DNA of 64,000 bases from Rhea pennata (Eukaryota > Chordata > Aves > Rheiformes > Rheidae). This document shows positions 11,151 to 21,800 of this stretch, in pieces. Within the stretch, counting starts at the first letter, position 1; each line of letters begins with the position of its first letter. The notes beneath the pieces are model-generated. The model made no database searches, was not told the origin of the DNA, and worked only from the letters and a program-made list of their open reading frames with translations. Position numbers and translations under genes: made by a program. The DNA lies in the NCBI RefSeq assembly GCF_028389875.1, contig NC_084669.1:35874731-35938730 (forward strand). Reading direction: 5' to 3'.

Positions 11151-14100
11151 AGACAACTTCTATTTTTGACCTTTAATTGGTAGAGGGGAAATTGATTATA
11201 TTAAAGGGGAGTAAGAAGTAACCCTATTTTGGAAAAAGTGTAAAGTTGAATATTGTGGAGGCCTGAGGACATTTTGTCAAAGATGCCTATTTGGAAACAA
11301 CTTCAGTCTTGCACGGAGGGCGTGGACTGAGTTGGGGCACAGTTGTTATACCCATCTTTAATTACTGTGGCCTGTGATAAGACATTCATTGCTATTCTAC
11401 TTTCCTTACATTGGTAAATGTCTATTAAAGATATGAATAAGAAGCACTGAGTAAATATTGCAAGACACCTAAAATATAAATTCTGATAATTCTTTTTTTT
11501 TGTATCTTGTCATACAATAGCTATTGCATACGATATAGTTGTAGCCACAAGTGGCCATAAAATGGAGTATTATTTTGGGTTTTTGTACAGCCCTGTAATA
11601 ATACTGTTTTTCAGGACTGCCAGTCATTGCATGGTGACATTCCTCAAAAGCAAAGGGAGATAACACTGAAAGGTTTTAGAAATGGTGTGTTTAAAGTTTT
11701 GGTTGCAACGAATGTAGCTGCCCGTGGTTTGGATATCCCTGAAGTTGACCTGGTTGTGCAAGGTTCGCCACCAAAGGTAGGAGATGGATATGCTGGGTGT
11801 TTTGTAGTATAAATCACAGTCTTGTTTTCAAGACCTCAACAGTGAGAACACTGGCCGAAGTTTCAATGAATTCACTAATAATGTCTCAGAAACCATGTTG
11901 CACACGTTGACATGCAGGAGCCATGAGTGGCCTTGTATAGAGGTATACACACTCAAAAGTTTTCTCAGGTTTCCTGTGGTGATGCCAAAACAAGGCTTAG
12001 GTGACCCATATGCATGATTCTGGCTTTCAAACCATGTTTTTTAGAAGGTTATGGAAATGCTTACTTTTCTGACTTTAATTTAAAAAAGCACCGTTTCTCT
12101 GACTTCTCAGATGCAATTACTGTGCATTATTCAGGCTTAACTGGAACAGCTTCTGTTAAGTTATGAATTTAACTTTGAATGAACTGATATAATTGGATAA
12201 AATAAAGATATTTATTTTGAAGGATGTGGAGTCCTACATCCATCGTTCTGGACGCACAGGTCGAGCTGGCCGAACTGGGATCTGTATCTGTTTTTATCAG
12301 CGAAAGGAAGAAAATCAATTAAGATACGTGGAGCAAAAAGCGGTAAAGTGTAGTTTTTTGCTAGTCGTGAACACTCAAATGTATTGTGATAGGGTAGCAT
12401 ATCAAATCATCGTGCCTTATTTTGTTCAATAGTTTGATTATGGCATATACCTTATAAAGGATCTACTTGAGGCTCAATTTATCTTAGAGAGTTTGTGTAT
12501 ATAGTCATTTACTGTGGAGGAGGCAGCACACTACCAGTTCTCATACCCAGGCATTTTCAGCAAATGCCAGTGAGATTGTACCTGTGGAAATGAAAAAGAA
12601 GCTAGCAGGATTTCAGTTTACTTTTCTCCCTGGCTCATCATGTGATCAGTGATCTCCATATCTGTAGCTTTATTGAGAACTGTTACTCTGATTTAAGCAC
12701 TTTGTGCTGTTCCATATGATAGCTTTCTCATCGATTAAGCATTTAGTTGGGATGAAATGGCTTAGTCTTAGGCATGTAAAATTCAGGAGACTTGGATTTA
12801 GAAAGGCTGTGTAAACTGTACGTTAATCTGATTTACTTGGATTTATAATTTTGTGTAGAGTATATAGGCCTTTTCTTCTGGAATAGCCAACATGGTTTCT
12901 ATTCATTTGAGTTTAAGGCTACTGGATCATTTAAACTGACCTTTGTCCACTAAATGCTTTTAAATGGTACCGATTTTCCTGTGAGCTTAACTTCATAATT
13001 TTCACTAGCAAACGCAGAGAGATAAAAGGTGAAAAGCACAAGAAAAATGTAAAGTATAAATGTTTGTTTTGTTGGAAAACAACAATATCTTTTGTAGAAC
13101 TCCGTTATTTATAGGCTGTAACTTTTGTCTGCATTTCACTGTAAATTTCAGGGCATTACATTTAAGCGTGTTGGTGTTCCTACTGCTACAGATATAATAA
13201 AAGCTTCCAGCAAAGATGCCATCAGGTATGTTCAGTGACTTAAGCCCCATTATATCTTTTGTATCTTTCTAATTCAAAATGGCTGTTTGAATTGCTTATT
13301 GCCATCTCTTTGTAAGAATGCTGATACCAATCAATAACTGATCTCTATTAAAGCCCTAGATTGCTGTTTTTTCTTCTGTTTGAGTCTACGAGTCTACTAA
13401 ATACCACTGTGTAAAATTTTCTCCTTGTCTAGCAGTCTTTTTGCTTTAAATACTTAGGTGTCTGGATTCTGTTCCTCAAACTGCTATTGAGTATTTCAAA
13501 GAATCTGCTCGGTGGCTAATACAAGAGAAGGGGCCAGTTAATGCCCTGGCTGCGGCTCTAGCCCATATTTCAGGCGCTACTTCCATTGAACAGCGCTCGC
13601 TGCTCAACTCGGATGCTGTAAGTGTGTTTAGCTTAACAGTTGTCTCGAATTTGAAAAACTCTGCTTTAAATATATAATTATCTCTTTATGGTTTTGTTTA
13701 TGGGAATTGCAGTTAAACCACAAAGAACTACTTTTTTAGTTAAAAGCAGAAATATGAGAGAACAGTGTATTTATAACCACTGTAACAGTAACCATTTTAA
13801 AAACTTCTTTTATAACTTGTGAATAAGCAGGTTTCTTATGCGTGGTAGATGAATTGAAGCTGTGACTGAATGAAAAGTAAGAAAATTTCTTACTCTTTAG
13901 GGATTTGTTACAATGATACTACGCTGCTCAGAAGAAATAAACAATATGAGCTATGCTTGGCGAAGTTTGCGAGATCAGTTGGGTGACGATATTGATAGGA
14001 AAGTGAACAGAATGTGTTTCATCAAGGGAAGAATGGTAAGCTTTTTTTGTATCTCTGCTACTGTTCTCTCTTGTTACAGCCTTTTCTCAGCAACTACTCA

Positions 14101-17100
14101 GAGAAATATTTGTGGTATGGTGTTCTTTTTTTTTTTTTTTTTTTTTTTTTTGCCATTCAAGGCCCTTTAGACAAGGACATGATTCTCTGGCAGAAGGATG
14201 GGCCTAATCTATCTCATTAGCGGTCATCGCGGGGATGTAGGGCTCTGCTCTGCTGGCATGTTAAGGAGGTAGTACAATGCAGTATAACTGTGAAAGTCTC
14301 TGTAGGGATAACTATATGGGTAAAAGGTGTACACAGTTTACACTGTACCTTTATGGTTAAATGTAGAACAGGATTTCTTGGTTAAATGTAGAACAAGATT
14401 TCTTAAGACACTGTCAGTTCTGATAATGCATATCTGTCATTTCTGCCACCTAAAACTGAAAGATCAGAAAATTATTTTTGAACTGTGTAGATTACATTGT
14501 TAAAACCACTATAGCAAAACACAATGCAAGACAGTTATTTTAATGAATCTAATTCACTCTTTTCTCTTGGACTTCACATACATTTTCACAAGGGTGAGAA
14601 CATGCATGATCAGTCTGTCTGAGTATTATTTGTGGTGACACAGAGGACAAGGGATGCTGCCTGTTGAGTCCTCATCATGTCTTCTGTTTTCTTTAGCAAA
14701 CATATTGTGCCTTTTGTACCCTTAAGGAGTTGACATTGATCTTTTTCCTTTTCGTTATGTTCTAATTTTGTAAGTTACTAGACAGTATTGTTGATTTGTT
14801 TTTCCCCTTTTCTGGGTGTAGTTTTCATTTTCTTGATCTAGGTGTGCTGAGAAGCTGTAGAGATACCATGATCTTAATGACTTACTCATTTAGGTGCTGT
14901 CAATGCATGCCATTCTTTTTTCTCTTCTTGTGCTGTTACTTTGCTCGTGCTTTCATATACCCCTACATTTTCGTTCATGTCTATGTTAAAGTTTCTGTTA
15001 AAAGATCTCTGTATAAACACTTGGTAAATGATAACTAGTTAGTTGTATTTCCCTCTTTTCTCTATGGTTTATGTTGGGGTGGGGCAGTAGACAAACTAAA
15101 AAGACCTCAAAACTGTTTGAAGACGTTGTGAGGACACTTGAGAGACAGATGTTGAATTAACATTTCATGTAGAGATCTGTAATAGAAATGTTAAGATTGG
15201 TATGAATGGAGGTTGAACGTAAGGGGGTTTGGAAGTATGAAAAAGAAGGAGATGAAAGAAGGACTAGTGTTGATGGCACCTAGATTAGCAAATCATCAAA
15301 AGTGCAGCGCCTCTATATGCAATGCCACGTACATGCACAAATCTGGAAAAGTAAGAGCCTGAAACAAGGGGCCACCTACACCCCAACTAAAACAAAGGAC
15401 TACAGATTCTAGCAATTAAGGAACGATGTGGGCACATAAACATCGGAGCCTTAGGACATCCAACTAAGGAAGGAGAAGGATGGTCCCAGTGACTTGCAGA
15501 GATGGGATAGGGTGGAGATAAACAAGTTCATAACCACTGTCAGCTCCTAAAAGACAAAAAAACAACCCCCCCCCCCCAAACCATTATGATGCCTGAATAC
15601 TAGACAGACTGCTTGGATGCATCTTGATACTTGGATATGAGATTGAGTGAAATTGGTGGGTTGTGTGTGTTTTTTTTTTTTTTTTTAACAGTCACCATCC
15701 CTTCCTATGAAGTCTTGCCGTTGACTTTCTCACAACGTTGCAACGTTATTTACTATATTTAAAATGATTTGTTTTGTAATTTGTTCCTTTTAAATTTTCT
15801 ATTTCCTTGGAGGCAGCATGTGCGTTATGAATACATGCATTCTAAGGCTTCTTTCTAGCTTTAGAACAAGGTTGTATAATTGTAAATGTTTTAAACTCGA
15901 GTTTTAAGGTGTTTCTTAAAATCTTGACTTAGGTGCCTTGTGTATACTCTCCTACATTCCACCTTTGTAAAAGCTGACCTACACATTTCACATTATGAAT
16001 TTCATACGTAGTCTACCAGGTTTCTTGTCAAGACATTTCTGATTTTAAATTTTGACTTACAGGACATTCTTTATGCTAGTGAACCATTTTACTACCTCTG
16101 TGACTCTAAAGTTTCCTTTTAAAGTGTGTCCTTCTCACTTGTTATTTGATATTGGCTTCATTGATAAGACTTCTCTTATTGCCCTTGCTTCTGTTTCTGT
16201 TCAAAGCATTTTTCTGCATTTGATCTGCGGAACACTACAGACAGTTTTCCATACCAGAGTTTCAACTCCCTATATCCAAACTTCTGACTTGAAAAAATTT
16301 ACAAAATGAGTAATGCACAAGCCAGCAGACCACAGCTCAGGATGGAAGGGGGTTAAAAGCCTGTTAAAGAGCAAGGAAATAGATATTGGAAGCATTGTCT
16401 ATGCAGAGTACAGGAAAAAATGCATAAATATTTGAGAAAACAATACGGAAGTGCAGGTATCAATGTTGTGTGAGACACTGATGAAACTGTACAAAGATTT
16501 CAAAGCATGTTATGTCTTTGACTTACTGTTAATTGTTTTATCAATTTGAGATGTAAAACGGTTTGTTTTAGTACATAGCTGGGTTTTTTGTGTGTGTGTT
16601 TCCTAGTCATAATCAGTTAGAAAGGTGAGATTTGAATCCATTTAAATTATTTTCTCTTTTTAGGGTGTGTGCTTTGATATTCCTGCAGCAGACCAAAAGG
16701 AAATAGAGGTAATGCCTTCACTGAAGTTTCTGGTTACAGCAGACTAAATGAAACTGGCTTGACTGGGTCAGACTGAAGATTTTATCTAGCCTGTATCCTG
16801 ATTTTTATAGTGGCTGAAAGGGATGCCAGATGAAGGATCAGAAGATCAGAACAAGCATATAGTGATCATTTCTTAAAATATTTCCCTGGTCTCCAAAAAT
16901 CTGTAGCTTGAGACTTTCCAGTGAGAATAGTGTTGGTGTGAACCTCCCTATCCCTGTTACTGCTGTGGGATTGATTTTTTTTTTTTTTTTTGTAGACGTG
17001 TTTCATTACACTTAAGAGACCTTTTCTCCATGTTACTATTCTCTTCACCCAGAATTTCCTGTACAGAAAAGTAAATTCCAGATCAGATTTTTATTTTGGC

Positions 17101-17929
17101 AGAATTAATATTTTTATGACAAAATTCCCTAGACTTCCAATCTTTCCTTCAGGTGTTACTCCCTTAGTGCATCTCCATACCCTCATGCATTTGTTCACTC
17201 TTGAAGCAATTTTTTCTTCTGGATTGGAGGTTAATCAAGGAGTGGGATGAGGCTGGGGTGTTGGAGGATCAGTAGGAACTCTAGCTGCACTCCTATCAAT
17301 GGAAAAGTGGGGGAAGAATTTACTGATGAGGCTGCTCTGTAAATCCCTAAGGTGAGCTTCAGTTGAGTTTTACAGTATCTGATGGTGTTTGGGTTTGTAT
17401 TTGGGTCGGATGACGGCTGCCATCACAGGGGTGAAGCTCTCGGGGTGAGAGTTTCTGTTATGCAGGCTGCTGACTGGCCCCGGTGTCACAGACTTGTGCT
17501 CTGCACAGCAGCATGCACAACAGCACATGTCCTTGGACACCTGCAGCTTTTTTCTTAAAATCTTGAGACCTGCGTTGACCAGTTTAGTTAGAAACTTAAA
17601 TACCTTGTATTTGCTAATATTCTTCCCTCAATTATTCAATCAAGCTGATTTTAATAATTACAAAATACATGGTATTTGTATTCCTCGAATGTAACGTGGT
17701 ATGTGTGACTTTGTTTTAACAGGGAAGATGGGAAGATTCCAAACAATGGCGTTTGTGTGTGGCAACTGAGTTACCTGAGCTGTTGGAATCGCAGCGAGGA
17801 GGAGGAGGAGGAGGAGGAAGTGGCCGGAGTTTCTCGAGCTCCAGGAGTGGGAGGCGCGGAGGTTCTGGGAGAAACAGATTCAGAAGCAGAGGCCAGAAAC
17901 GGAGTTTTGACAGAGCGTTTGATCGCTAA
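2723..17929 (+). CDS. DDX50: DDX50: nucleolar DEVD-box RNA helicase (Gu-beta)
   Basis: ATP-dependent RNA helicase of the DDX21/DDX50 (Gu) family, nucleolar, linked to rRNA synthesis and processing. Fifteen coding exons: 2723-2827, 3186-3452, 4706-4781, 5334-5512, 6867-6984, 7875-8060, 8582-8727, 9719-9868, 11615-11776, 12223-12342, 13152-13225, 13458-13617, 13901-14035, 16664-16708, 17723-17929. All have GT-AG introns and join in one frame of 709 codons (human DDX50 is about 737). Visible motifs: charged Ser/Arg/Lys N-terminus (1-124), Q motif near 152-160, motif I ARTGTGKT (177-184), Ia PTRELA (215-220), II DEVD (286-289), III SAT (322-324), IV IVFCE (389-393), [11 protein letters not shown] (440-449), [10 protein letters not shown] (470-477), GUCT domain about 525-640, Gly7 at 667-673 and an RG-rich tail with [27 protein letters not shown] and QLRYVEQKA favour DDX50 over DDX21. 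The ATG has G at -3. Confidence 0.93.
3186..3452 (+). CDS. DDX50: DDX50 coding exon 2
   Basis: 89 codons of Lys/Arg/Ser/Asp-rich low-complexity sequence ([11 protein letters not shown] ... [11 protein letters not shown]). Acceptor CACCAG, donor CAG|GTAAAG. This is the least conserved part of the family and probably carries nuclear or nucleolar targeting. Confidence 0.85.
4706..4781 (+). CDS. DDX50: DDX50 coding exon 3
   Basis: 76 nt encoding [19 protein letters not shown] and TVQLLQ. The EGAFSNF block is the conserved lead-in to the Q motif. Ends in phase 1. Confidence 0.9.
5334..5512 (+). CDS. DDX50: DDX50 coding exon 4 (Q motif, motif I)
   Basis: 179 nt. Encodes [10 protein letters not shown] (Q motif) and the Walker A motif ARTGTGKT. 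Ends GRSPK before GTAACT. Confidence 0.93.
6867..6984 (+). CDS. DDX50: DDX50 coding exon 5 (motif Ia)
   Basis: 118 nt. Encodes [18 protein letters not shown] and the conserved [10 protein letters not shown] block. Ends in phase 1 before GTAAGT. Confidence 0.93.
7875..8060 (+). CDS. DDX50: DDX50 coding exon 6 (motif II)
   Basis: 186 nt. Encodes [13 protein letters not shown] and the Walker B motif as DEVD ([15 protein letters not shown]). DEVD in place of DEAD is the family signature, not damage. Confidence 0.93.
8582..8727 (+). CDS. DDX50: DDX50 coding exon 7 (motif III)
   Basis: 146 nt. Encodes [19 protein letters not shown] with the SAT motif and ends TQKAATTVE before GTGAGT, phase 0. Confidence 0.93.
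9719..9868 (+). CDS. DDX50: DDX50 coding exon 8 (motif IV)
   Basis: 150 nt. Begins [18 protein letters not shown] and carries [17 protein letters not shown]. The last 90 nt differ from DDX21 exon 8 at only three positions, none of them synonymous (see findings). Confidence 0.93.
11117..11147. repeat. (TA)n microsatellite
   Basis: Uninterrupted TA dinucleotides over about 31 nt in DDX50 intron 8. Confidence 0.95.
11615..11776 (+). CDS. DDX50: DDX50 coding exon 9 (motif V)
   Basis: 162 nt. Encodes [34 protein letters not shown] and [13 protein letters not shown] and PPK look DDX21-like rather than like human DDX50. Confidence 0.93.
12223..12342 (+). CDS. DDX50: DDX50 coding exon 10 (motif VI)
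   Basis: 120 nt. Encodes [20 protein letters not shown] (arginine finger motif) and [10 protein letters not shown]. Phase 0 at both ends. Confidence 0.93.
13152..13225 (+). CDS. DDX50: DDX50 coding exon 11
   Basis: 74 nt. Encodes [20 protein letters not shown] and KDAI. Ends AG| so that Arg is split with exon 12. Confidence 0.9.
13458..13617 (+). CDS. DDX50: DDX50 coding exon 12 (GUCT start)
   Basis: 160 nt. Encodes the start of the GUCT domain, with [20 protein letters not shown]. Ends before GTAAGT in phase 0. Confidence 0.9.
13901..14035 (+). CDS. DDX50: DDX50 coding exon 13 (GUCT)
   Basis: 135 nt. Encodes [20 protein letters not shown] through RMCFIKGRM. Acceptor CTCTTTAG, donor GTAAGC. 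Confidence 0.9.
14126..14151. repeat. Poly-T tract
   Basis: T26 in DDX50 intron 13, about 90 nt after the exon 13 donor. Simple homopolymer; I see no linked retroposon body. Confidence 0.9.
14355..14404. repeat. Two-copy 25-bp tandem duplication
   Basis: A 25-nt unit beginning GGTTAAATGTAGAACA occurs twice head to tail with one mismatch (CAGG versus CAAG), in DDX50 intron 13. Confidence 0.9.
16664..16708 (+). CDS. DDX50: DDX50 coding exon 14 (micro-exon)
   Basis: 45-nt exon encoding [15 protein letters not shown]. Too short for an open-reading-frame scan, but confirmed by the matching 45-nt exon of DDX21 ([15 protein letters not shown]). Confidence 0.9.
17723..17929 (+). CDS. DDX50: DDX50 terminal coding exon 15
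   Basis: Encodes [19 protein letters not shown], a Gly7 run from a (GGA)7 triplet repeat, a Ser/Gly/Arg tail, [11 protein letters not shown] and TAA at 17927-17929. A longer frame shifted by one base, giving poly-Glu, overlaps it and is not real. Confidence 0.9.
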   Translation, partial: GRWEDSKQWRLCVATELPELLESQRGGGGGGGSGRSFSSSRSGRRGGSGRNRFRSRGQKRSFDRAFDR

Positions 17930-18310
17930 CTTCAACAATGCAGGAGTAGAAAATAATGGGACTGAAGTATTTTATACCACATTCAAATAGGCTGTTCCTG
18001 TATGTTTGTACCACTTTGAAAAAAATCTGTCATTCAGATTTTTTTTTCCCTCAGTGCTACTTTGGTCATAAGTAAGATCCTGTTCACTTCAAAAAAGAAA
18101 AAAAAAAAAGAAGAATAAAAAGCAAAGCAACTTTCCCTTTCTTGTATCGTCATCTCGGCTGCGTGTAAAAGCTAAGCCCGTAGCGCTCAATATGGCTGTT
18201 GCATTCAAAACCTGGCTCATTCACTGTATAATGTATAGACCTCAACTGCCGGTTGATCCCTGTACATTTTCAAAAAAGAAAAAAAAATAAAGTATTATTT
18301 TACAACTTCA
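17930..18310 (+). terminator. DDX50: DDX50 3' UTR and poly(A) signals
   Basis: Short 3' UTR with two AATAAA hexamers, at 18114-18119 and 18286-18291. The second lies only about 20 nt before the DDX21 CpG island begins, so the DDX50 transcript ends against the next promoter. Confidence 0.7.
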
Positions 18311-18392
18311 CTTGTACGCGGACCGTGCTGTTTCGAAGGGGCTGAAGCGGCGCGTGGCCGCAGAAAGCGGGCGGGGGCAGGGCCCGGCGGAA

Positions 18393-18445
18393 GGGGCGGG
18401 CCGGGCCGGGCCGGGCCGAGCCGAGCCGAGCCGAGCCGAGCCGGG
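18393..18445 (+). repeat. G4-prone pentanucleotide array (CCGGG/CCGAG)n
   Basis: GGGG at 18393 and GGG runs at 18398, 18403, 18408 and 18413 have loops of one or two nt, a canonical G-quadruplex pattern on the + strand. Five CCGAG units follow (18416-18440). It lies in the DDX21 promoter or 5' UTR, 300 nt before the favoured start codon. Confidence 0.85.
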
Positions 18446-18715
18446 CGGGGCGGTGGCGGCGGCCGCATGGGCGCTGCGTGGGGCGGCGCGGGGCGGCTGG
18501 GCCTGGCGGCGGCGCGGGGGGGGGCGCGGCGGCTGGCGCTGCCGGGCGGCCCCGGCGCGGGCGCGCGGGTGGCGGCGGCGCCGGGGCTGGGGCCGGGCCG
18601 GCCTTGGGCCGCCCTCGGAGCGGCGCCTCACTTCCTGCGCGCCGGGGCGGGGCGCTGCGCTGCTGCCGCCGTCGCCGCCGCCAGCACGGACGTGCGCGCG
18701 GAGCAGCTCGCCGCT

Positions 18716-18820
18716 ATGCCGGCCGCCGGCCCCGCCGCCAGCCCCGCCGCCGGCCCCGCTGAGCCACAGGCGCCGGCCGCCGAGGAGGCGCCGCGCCGCG
18801 GCCGCCGGAGGAAGGCGAAG
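18716..18820 (+). CDS. DDX21: DDX21 coding exon 1
   Basis: 35 codons beginning [13 protein letters not shown] and ending RRGRRRKAK before GTAACG. The same 105-nt length and phase as DDX50 exon 1 supports this ATG over the upstream one. Confidence 0.75.
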
Positions 18821-21800
18821 GTAACGGGCGGCGCTGGGCAACGCCACGTGCCGCGGCGGCGGCGCGGCCATTTTGTGCTGCGCCGCGCGGCCCTGCTGCC
18901 GGCGGTTTAACGGTCGCGCGCGCGCCTGGGGCGGGGGTGGCGCGGAGCGGTGCCGCGTAACCGCCGCTGTCTCCCGCAGGAGAAGGAGGAGAACAAGGAG
19001 AAGAAGCTCAAGCGCCGTGACAAGCTGAAGCGGCGCAGCGCGGCCGAGGACGAGGACGAGCAGCCCCAGGCGGAGGAGAGCGGCCCGGGCGAGGATGAGC
19101 TGGAGCCGCCTAAGCCCAAAAAGACAAAAAAAAGCAAGGCAAAGCTCAACGGCGAGACCGGGGGCGAGCAGAGCGGTGCGGAGTGTGCGGCGAAGGCGGC
19201 TTCTGCCCTGAGCAACGGCGAGGCCCCCCCGAGAGGCCAGAGCGCGCCCGGCAAGGCCTCGGCTGGCCAGGGCGGCAGCGATGCGGAGGTAGCGACTTCC
19301 CGGCCGCAGAGCTCGTGTCTCGGCACTAACAAACGTGTTTCGTAGCACACGTTGCGGTATAAACCTGCGGCGCGTGGCCTGTTGTGGTGCTAGGTCGTGG
19401 GCGTCGGCAACGGTTTCCCGCTGCCCCCCTCGCCTCCAGATGAGCAGTGGGCATCCGCAGGAGGAAGTGCTGTCTCGCCCTTGGCCAGGTGCCTGAGCTA
19501 CAGCAGCACGTGGACCAGCACGTGCTGGCCATCCCTGCTTTCCGGTGTTGCTCTGCGCCCTGCTGGGAGCAGGTTTTTTTGCTTTAGTTTATCCTCGTGT
19601 AGCCGCACAAGCGCTTTGTGCTATGTCTCTGCTTTCTCTCCCAGCAGGCTCTTTATAAAGAAATATTTTCAGAAGTGTCCTAGAAAGGAAGCTAGTGCCT
19701 CTCTTGTATGTCCTGCACTGGGGAACTTCCCTGTGCAGATTCAGGGCTTCTGGAGCCCCTTAGTCTTGAACATACATGGGAGAAGCCCCACAGCTTGTCC
19801 ATCCTATGTGTAAGGCCTTGCACAAGTAGTTTTCTTTGTTGCGTTGGAGTTGGAAATGTGAATTAGGAGACTTTTTTGTACATCGGGTACAATGTTTTCT
19901 CTCTGGTGCTTGAAGCAGAAGCTAGATACTGAGTTTTAAGTATCTAATGGTAGCTCCGTGCAAAGTTCAAACATTACTTGTGTGATGCACTGAGAAGGTT
20001 CTGTTTACCTATCAGAAAATCTCTGCTTTGCGTAGTAAATCCTGGCGCTGATTATAATTTGCTGTGACATACAGTGTTCTAATGATCTTAGTGGATTCCA
20101 GTTAGGGTTTTTAGCGAACAATTCCTCTTTCCTAATTTGCTAAGCATATGTGCATGATGGGATGAGATGCTGTCAAACACAAGGGGCAGTTGTTCCCTTT
20201 CATTTGGCATGCGTTTAAGACCCATGGAAATATATCTGACTCAGAGATGAGGTAGCAGTAGGGGTGATTGGAACAAGTCAGTGCAAGCAGCAAAGGCTGG
20301 GCACTTTGGCAGTGCAGAGTTCAGGCTGCAGCTCCCCTGGAGGAATCTGTGTCACGCTATGACTGGTGCAGTCTGTGTCACTGTGTTTTGTCTTCTAAAA
20401 CAAAGTTTCTGGATTAAAGTTGCCTGCTTACGCTGTGGTGACGTTTTTGTTTGTGAAGTGTCTGTCTTGAAAAGGTTTTCTTTTTCTTGAAATAGACAGG
20501 AGATAGCTGGTGAAAATGGTGATAGAGCAAATGCACAGCTGCGCTTCTGGTACTGAGTGTAGCTATGTAGGGTGAGCTATTTGGTCTTTCAGTGTTGATA
20601 AGTTGTTTGTTTTATCCTGTTAGGAACTGTCAGAAGAAGCAAGAGAAGGCGCTTTCTCCAATTTTCCTCTCTCCCAAACCACTGTCAACCTTCTCAAAGG
20701 TAGGTTAATGCTGACAAAAGAAATTTATAGAGGTGTTTGTCTGGAATTGCACTGCGCTGTTAACTGTACAAGCAGAGAGAAGCCAAAGATGAATTGCCCT
20801 AAATCGTCTTGGATTTATTATGGGGTAAGAATATGCAGACAAGTAGTTCAAAGAACTGCTGTTAGTAGTAGGAGTAAAGTTTCTTACTTGTTCAGTTTCT
20901 AGTGCCATCACTTCCAGGTAGAGTTTATTCTTCTATGACATACTTACTGCTATAGATGAGTTCTAGAGAGTGACTCTTCTCATCAGCATAATTTTAGTCA
21001 CCATGTGTGTTTACTTTAATTCCCACATCTATTGTCTATGATATCTTATTCTTAAATAAGTGTTTCATATATAACATGTTTTATATGTGAGCATTATTTG
21101 GCTCCTGTGAGCAGGTTGTCTCTGATTGTTCTCATACTTCTATATATTTTCATATCTCTCCTAGATTAGTTTTGTTTGTGAAAGTAACCACTATAGAGTT
21201 TTCATTGCTCTGTACACTGAGAAGCTATACAATTCTTGTTCATCGGACAAAATTCTCTGTGTTGCTTTACATTTTTCTTGCTTGGAATTTTCACTTGGAT
21301 GGATTATTTTGCTTGCATTGTGTAGAATCTCTCTTTTTGAGGTTTTAAAATGTCTCAAAACATACATACTGACCCTCTTCCCTGGCCCCAAAACCAAACT
21401 ATAACAACCTTGAGTTTTTTCACAAAAAAGCCTTTTTTTCCCTCTTTTGTTTTATGCTAAACTTTGGGTGGTGGTGAGGAAAGAGGTTGTATTTCATTGT
21501 GAATACTCAGTTATGTGTTTAGGAGGAATACTTTCTGACCTACAGTAGGAGTGAAAACAAACTGACGAGTATTTCTTCTAACTTGCATGTAACGTCCTGT
21601 ACAGGATTTGACATGATGTACCTTAAATATTTGCACTAGTTATATATGAAAACTTTCAGTTGTTTGTTTAGCTTGCAGAGGTTTAGCACCTTTTCATGAA
21701 ACCTTTCTGGATTACCTTGCAGCTCGAGGTGTAAAGTACCTGTTCCCTGTGCAAGCAAAGACTTTTCAGCCCGTATATGACGGCAAAGACCTAATTGCTC

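Larger units (their letters stand above)
18310..19300 (+). promoter_or_regulatory. DDX21: DDX21 CpG-island promoter
   Basis: Abrupt switch to very high GC and CpG right after the DDX50 poly(A) signal. No TATA box. It contains GC boxes and a (CCGGG)/(CCGAG) pentanucleotide array at 18401-18445, and runs through coding exons 1 and 2. The long frames on the minus strand here are composition artefacts. Confidence 0.75.

Noticed and set aside
17757-17990. 77-codon frame with poly-Glu in the last DDX50 exon
   Set aside because: It is the shifted reading of the (GGA)7 repeat. The DDX50 frame through the same bases ends [11 protein letters not shown], as expected for the family.
18308-19348. Minus-strand 346-codon frame over DDX21 exons 1 and 2
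   Set aside because: Same GC-driven artefact; the + strand exons are confirmed by splicing into the helicase.
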